DNA from: Hemicentrotus pulcherrimus
Lineage: Eukaryota; Echinodermata; Echinoidea; Camarodonta; Strongylocentrotidae
Direction of reading: 5' to 3'
Length of the DNA: 12,124 nt
Assembly (NCBI GenBank): GCA_003118195.1
Contig: BEXV01001863.1
Span: 2,216 to 14,339 of the forward strand
The notes beneath the pieces are model-generated. The model worked only from the letters and a program-made list of their open reading frames with translations, did not search any database and had not been told where the DNA came from. Positions 8,545 to 12,124 of this stretch are shown here, one piece after another (within the stretch, counting starts at the first letter, position 1; every line of letters starts with the position of its first letter). A program made the translations under genes and the position numbers.

Positions 8545-8960
8545 ATTCTCAAAGTTAATTATTCTAGCTTCGTGATCATGTTTGTTTTAGTAAGGAAAGT
8601 CACGAAACCAGTGATAATTTTTCTATAAAGCTTGGGCATTCGATGACAATTGTCAATGAAGAGAAAAGAAATTTGACCTTAAATTTGCGCCTCCGCGTTG
8701 TTTTTCCGGACGTGACAGGATAAGTCGGTGTTATGTCGCAGAGGGATAAACAGTTTTGGAAAGAAGATGAAATCCCTCGTCGACTCATATCAGAGCCATG
8801 GTGATTGGTTAGATAGCCAGTGATCATTTTTTCTAAGAAGTTTTCGTATAATAAGCAGAATTGTTACGAAGGTCACCCGGTATGTGGCCACGCGGCCTGT
8901 GTTGTGTCTGGTATGCGTATTGTTAGGTTTGTTCCGTGGCGCGCACATGTACACATGCAC

Positions 8961-8995
<35 letters not shown>

Positions 8996-9594
8996 CCTTA
9001 TGCGCGTATGTGGCCGCGTGGCCTGTGTTGTGCGTGGTATGCTATTTCTTAGGTAAGTTCTGTGGCACACACACACATCGGCCTTATGCGCGTTTAGAGC
9101 CAAAAGTTTTCATTATGAAACTCTTTAACATCAAATATGCTAATTTTTAGCCTTTTTCAGATTTAAAACAGGTTGAACATTTTTTAAAAAGCACTATTAT
9201 TATTTTGTAACGATAGTTCATTGTTTTTCCCATTATTTTTGTTGTATAACCTACATATTTTATTTGAATTATCAATTACAATATGATTGTCACAATTGAT
9301 CATATCACGAGCCATAATAACACTTTCTCTCGAGTCAGTAGTCCTATACTTTAGTTTTTGAAGAAAAAAAGAAATGATTTTGATGTAGACTGACTACCCC
9401 TGCAGGTAAACAATATTATTTTAAAATCCTATCTGCACTAGTTTGGCCAGGAGGGATTAGACCTCTCTGCATGGTTACTAACAGGTAGTTATCTCACCAA
9501 ATCAGTTCTCAATTTTCATAAGAAAAAGGGGGCATGGGGAACCAACGGTCGCCGATTAGGCATGGTTTGCTATATAGAGGGCGCAAGTAGCTAT
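8545..9594. repeat. 1.05-kb near-identical segment, copy 2
   Basis: This is the same-orientation counterpart of 5675-6725. The left edge abuts the N at 8544. The right edge is at GCTAT (9590-9594), after which the two loci have unrelated sequence. It holds the same compound minisatellite (8881-9095) and (AC)14 at 8965-8992. Offset is 2870 at the left end and 2869 at the right, because one base is missing near 9529. Confidence 0.95.
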
Positions 9595-9717
9595 GAAAAC
9601 AATGTTTGAGCCTGTTGCAGATTTGAGTGCATTTGCGACATTGAAGAGGCGTTCGATGGCGACAGTGCTGAGTGCGGTGGGTCGGCTTTCTGCGGCAATA
9701 TTCACATCCGCCGTATT
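9583..9717 (-). pseudogene. Possible hAT transposase C-terminal remnant (weak)
   Basis: A 45-codon minus-strand reading includes ALSTVAIERLFNVAN (ERLFNVA at 9634-9654), which resembles the conserved S..VERLFS.A signature of the hAT dimerisation domain. It ends NIVFIATC, which could match the usual .LVFL.C end of that domain if the intervening RNRL-type segment was lost. The domain normally mediates transposase dimerisation in the nucleus. All three minus frames and a plus frame (9593-9742) are open here, so compositional chance is a serious alternative. No DNA-binding or catalytic part is seen nearby, and the reading crosses the copy-2 break at 9594. Confidence 0.3.
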
Positions 9718-9742
9718 TCAACAATTTTTGTTGTTGTTGTAA

Positions 9743-10076
9743 TTTGTCAAAATCTAATCATTTGCCCAAAATAATCTCATGTTTAAATTCCTTTTTTTAA
9801 ACTTTTTTGACGTCAATATATGACAGTTAGTTCATATTTCTGAATTTGAATTGATCACATTTGAGTGCACTGTGTGAACAAAAGTTGATGTACTTGGGAC
9901 CAAATTGCAGCTATTCACCACCGATATTTCCCCAAATAATTTGGTATGTTGTACCTGAAAAAAAGATGATATTTATTTTTAAATGGATTTTTAATCGATG
10001 CGAGCATTGTGATTTTTGTCATTGAATGAGGAAGAAAATCAGTCGTGCGTCAAGAACACGCACGCTTATGCCTAGG
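9743..10076. other. AT-rich non-coding stretch
   Basis: No gene is seen. It has (TTG)n at 9729-9741 just before it and a 7-bp hairpin CGTGCGT/ACGCACG at 10044-10064, just outside the fold-back element. That hairpin may belong to the element's end. Confidence 0.45.
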
Positions 10077-10382
10077 TCACATATAAACCGGGCCCCGTAC
10101 GATTTCCCCTACCCGGCGGCTTGCCCTGGATTTAGATACCGTACGGGAACCGTCCGATTTTTATTTCTACGGCATGTGTGGTCATATGTTCTGCGGCGCC
10201 CGGGAGGTGCCTGGAGAAGATTGGTCGAGTGAAATGCAAGGCGCCCGTAAGGGTGGCGGCAGGTTGCCTGCCGGGTTGCGGCCGAGTGCCAGCCAGTAAC
10301 GTTACGGGCTCCGTCCAATGACCAGGTGTATCGATGGCTCCCGGAAGGGGCAAGCCGGGTGCCGTGCGGTGCACTGAACCAG

Positions 10383-10622
10383 AGAGTGAGTTAGAAAAAA
10401 TGTCCCATTTTTTAAAAGTTGTATTGTTTGAAGTATGAATATTTAATCATGAGTTTCATGATGTATCTTGATAGTGTTATCCTTCAAGGACATTTAGGTA
10501 CCATTTTTATTTGAATCTCTGCATGCATCACTGAATATCAGACAATCTTTACAAGACTGCCAGATCTCATTTACGCCAATTTACTGGGTAAGGAATAAAA
10601 CAGTGCATTGAACAAAGACAGT
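10383..10622 (+). repeat. Inner inverted repeat, left arm
   Basis: This pairs with 11055-11233. Identity over the aligned parts is high (roughly 85% by eye) with a 32-nt perfect block at 10401-10432. The left arm has about 55 extra bases (around 10467-10522) that the right arm lacks, the main length difference between the arms. No coding sequence. Confidence 0.85.
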
Positions 10623-10623
10623 C

Positions 10624-10694
10624 AGACACACGCTCACACCACACACGCACACACACACACACACACGCGCACAACACACACACACAACACACAC
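10624..10694. repeat. (CA)n microsatellite with interruptions
   Basis: Seventy-one bases of nearly pure CA with CG and AA interruptions. It sits directly after the inner left arm and faces a GT-rich tract (10975-11028) on the right arm, so it probably grew from an ancestral CA/GT pair within the fold-back. Confidence 0.9.
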
Positions 10695-10820
10695 GGTGAC
10701 AATTGTTTCATAATTACCACTTTTAAGATTGAGTATTGATTTTTATCAAGATCGCTGAATGCTTAAGTGGCATAATCCTAAAAATCTTTTCCTTTGAACA
10801 CATTCACTACCACCATCATG

Positions 10821-10845
10821 TCATCATCATCATCATCATCATCAT
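10821..10845. repeat. (TCA)8 trinucleotide microsatellite
   Basis: Twenty-five uninterrupted bases of TCA repeat, with imperfect CAC/CAT triplets before it from 10807. It lies in the central loop of the fold-back element. The His/Ile runs predicted from it are not a protein. Confidence 0.9.
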
Positions 10846-10919
10846 TATCACGAAGCACAACATCCGCCAATACGCACCTGGAGGACGGCGGCCACTCAAC
10901 ATTTCATACGATAAGAAGA

Positions 10920-10963
10920 ATTCCCGACAAAAAGTAACAGTTTGGGTGGGCCTTGTCGGGAAT
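10920..10963. repeat. Perfect 11-bp hairpin in the fold-back loop
   Basis: ATTCCCGACAA (10920-10930) and TTGTCGGGAAT (10953-10963) are exact reverse complements separated by 22 bases. It lies close to the inner side of the right GT-rich tract and could be an apical stem or an internal remnant of another insertion. Confidence 0.75.
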
Positions 10964-11054
10964 GGAATGCTCATTTGTGTGCGTATGCCTGTGCGTGTGC
11001 GTGAATTTCTGTGTTTTTGTCTGTCTGGCTAATTGGATAATTGAGAAAAAAATG

Positions 11055-11233
11055 GCTGTCTTTATTCAAAACATTATTTTATTCCTCACCTAGCAACTTG
11101 GCGCAAGTGAGATCTGGCAGTATTGTAAAGATTGTCTGATGTTCAGTCATGCATATAATGAACCTCATGATTAATATCCATATTTCAAACAATACAACTT
11201 TTAAAAAATGGGACAATTTTTCTGACTCACTCT
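11055..11233 (-). repeat. Inner inverted repeat, right arm
   Basis: Reverse-complement partner of 10383-10622, with the 32-nt perfect block at 11184-11215 and the 17-nt one at 11124-11140. It is shorter than the left arm because the left arm holds an extra insertion. Short open frames on both strands over it are shadows of the repeat. Confidence 0.85.
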
Positions 11234-11283
11234 GTTTGTGTCCTCTGGTATCCGCACCTCCTGTATTTAAAACTGCGTTGTAC

Positions 11284-11735
11284 CTTTCAAGATGCCGTCG
11301 TGAAGGACCCGCACGGGCAATATTCATATTGAATGGCCCCCGGACGGCAGACGCCTGTTGATGTGCATATCACCCGGGGCTCTTGAGGGGCCCGTGAGGG
11401 CGCTGTAGGGTACACGTACGGAACCCTTGAGCACCGCAAGGCGCCCGTAATTTTTTATCATGAGAATTGACCCCCCAAAATCGTGATGGGTTCGGCCGGG
11501 CACCGTAAGGAGCCTGCTTGGACCCGTAAGGTGCCCTACGGGCCCTGTACGGGCTTTCTACGGCCTTACGGTCAGATAAAAACGCCGTGAGAATTGGGAG
11601 CAGCCAACTCAGCACCACGGCGCCCGTACGGCTTAAAAAATCTGTCGTGGCGCCCGAAGGAACTTTACGGCAACCGGCCGGACACCGACCGAAAATTCCC
11701 AAAATGTCTGTTTTTACTCGCTGTACGGGCCCCGG
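11284..11735. repeat. GC-rich degenerate CCGTACGG/CCGTAAGG motif block, right side
   Basis: A run of related short motifs in an otherwise AT-rich region: CGTACGG (11415), GCGCCCGTAA (11441), ACCGTAAGG (11502), CCCGTAAGG (11523), CTACGGGCCC, TGTACGGGC, TTACGG, CGCCCGTACGG (11621) and TGTACGGGCCCC (11722). The left counterpart at 10085-10378 carries the same family, including GCAAGGCGCCCGTAA, identical and in the same orientation at 10236-10250 and 11436-11450. The 138-codon minus-strand frame here (11370-11786) translates these motifs into RAPYGSKQAPYGARP-type repeats and has no other sign of being a gene. Confidence 0.7.
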
Positions 11736-11748
11736 AGTGTATATGTGA

Positions 11749-12012
11749 AAGCCCAGACGCAATGTCCAAATTATTATTTTCAACATTCACAATAATATAT
11801 CTTGCCGGGCGACTGTTATGCTTTATATTAAATGTGCCATTAGAGATGTGTGTCCCATTTAAAATATCTTAAAGATGTATTGGTTTGATACCACACAGTA
11901 TGTGGTTTTTAGGAGTTAGTGCATTCTGAATCTTGTGTGAAAAGCCTTAATTAAACGTCGTTTGAAAATTGATATACAAAATGTCGTAATGCTACTCGAT
12001 ACCTAGACAGAA
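11749..12012. other. AT-rich non-coding stretch
   Basis: Nothing is recognised. The plus frame 11594-11872 ends here and shows no domain. Confidence 0.45.
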
Positions 12013-12084
12013 ATAACCGTCTGGTATGGGTCATTTCTTTAATTAAACTGACATTTGTTGACATTCCCCAATACAGACGGTTAT
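12013..12084. repeat. Imperfect inverted repeat (hairpin or MITE-like ends)
   Basis: ATAACCGTCTGGTATGGG (12013-12030) and CCCCAATACAGACGGTTAT (12066-12084) are near-perfect reverse complements with an 11-bp perfect outer stem (ATAACCGTCTG) and a loop of about 35 bases. It could be a very short MITE or a simple stem-loop. No target-site duplication is evident. Confidence 0.7.
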
Positions 12085-12101
12085 CCGGACGACTCACACA
12101 A

Positions 12102-12124
12102 GGGGGGGGGGGGGGGGGGGGGGG
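12102..12124. repeat. Poly-G run at the window end
   Basis: Twenty-three consecutive G bases end the sequence. It is either a real homopolymer that stopped the assembly or a sequencing artefact at a contig end. It has no coding meaning. Confidence 0.9.

Larger units (their letters stand above)
10077..11748. mobile_element. Fold-back (long inverted repeat) element, non-autonomous, family unknown
   Basis: The whole 1.7 kb is arranged as two opposing arms. Outer ends: TCACATATAAACCGGGCCCC at 10077 matches the reverse complement of the right end (11722-11748), which reads TCACATATACACTCCGGGGC and then CCGTACA. Inside these, both arms carry GC-rich blocks with degenerate CCGTACGG, CCGTAAGG and GGCGCCCG motifs. 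Further in is an inner inverted repeat (10383-10622 against 11055-11233) with a 32-nt perfect block (10401-10432/11184-11215) and a 17-nt one (10537-10553/11124-11140). Then a CA tract (left) faces a GT-rich tract (right), leaving a loop of about 280 bp. No transposase is present, so it would depend on one made elsewhere. Fold-back elements of several DNA-transposon superfamilies look like this; I cannot assign one. Target-site duplications were not found with confidence. Confidence 0.7.

Noticed and set aside
9509..9724. Cys-rich minus-strand frame with CxxC pairs suggesting a zinc finger
   Set aside because: Spacing fits no zinc-finger class, the frame crosses the copy-2 break, and another frame gives a better hAT-like reading.
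11370..11786. 138-codon minus-strand open frame, the longest in the window
   Set aside because: It lies over the GC-rich motif block, where stops are scarce. Its repeats (APYG) translate the CCGTACGG/CCGTAAGG motifs and it has no other protein-like feature.

Overview
The window looks like non-coding DNA from a multicellular animal, probably a marine invertebrate, although no taxon can be named from it. It is AT-rich overall (GC roughly in the mid-30s per cent by eye), full of CA/GT and TCA microsatellites, minisatellites and decayed transposable elements. There are no long open frames, operons or bacterial-type signals. No intact protein-coding gene is supported; the longest open frame (138 codons, minus strand, 11370-11786) is a by-product of a GC-rich repeat.

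Layout. 1-708: intergenic DNA with a GC-rich hairpin, a full TGACGTCA site, a pair of 55-bp tandem units that each fold into a hairpin, and a 48-bp tandem duplication. 709-2839: AT-rich DNA in which I recognise nothing. 2840-3860 (minus strand): a broken non-LTR retrotransposon (LINE). Translating across the frameshifts shows the C-terminal part of an APE-type endonuclease followed by the N-terminal part of a reverse transcriptase. 3861-5674: mostly featureless, with one possible Glu-rich exon (minus strand), a CpG-richer patch with ACGTACG repeats, and small palindromes.

5675-6725 and 8545-9594 are two copies of one 1.05-kb segment, about 99% identical. The second copy begins at the base right after the only N in the window (8544). 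Both copies have the same (AC)14 tract. This looks like an assembly join of overlapping or allelic contigs more than a true ancient duplication. Between them (6726-8543) lies AT-rich DNA with a perfect 10-bp-arm palindrome, CACGTG boxes and a weak coding-like stretch.

9583-9717 (minus strand) may be a scrap of hAT transposase. 10077-11748 is the most organised structure here. It is a fold-back element about 1.7 kb long with short outer terminal inverted repeats, GC-rich subterminal blocks of degenerate CCGTACGG/GCGCCCGTAAGG-type motifs, an inner inverted repeat of about 180-240 bp with a 32-nt perfect block, CA on one arm facing GT on the other, and a small central loop. It carries no transposase and I do not recognise its family. 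The window ends in a hairpin (12013-12084) and a 23-nt poly-G run that probably marks a contig end.

The parts do not form a pathway. The window is best read as a record of mobile-element insertion and decay, tandem-repeat growth and one probable assembly artefact.
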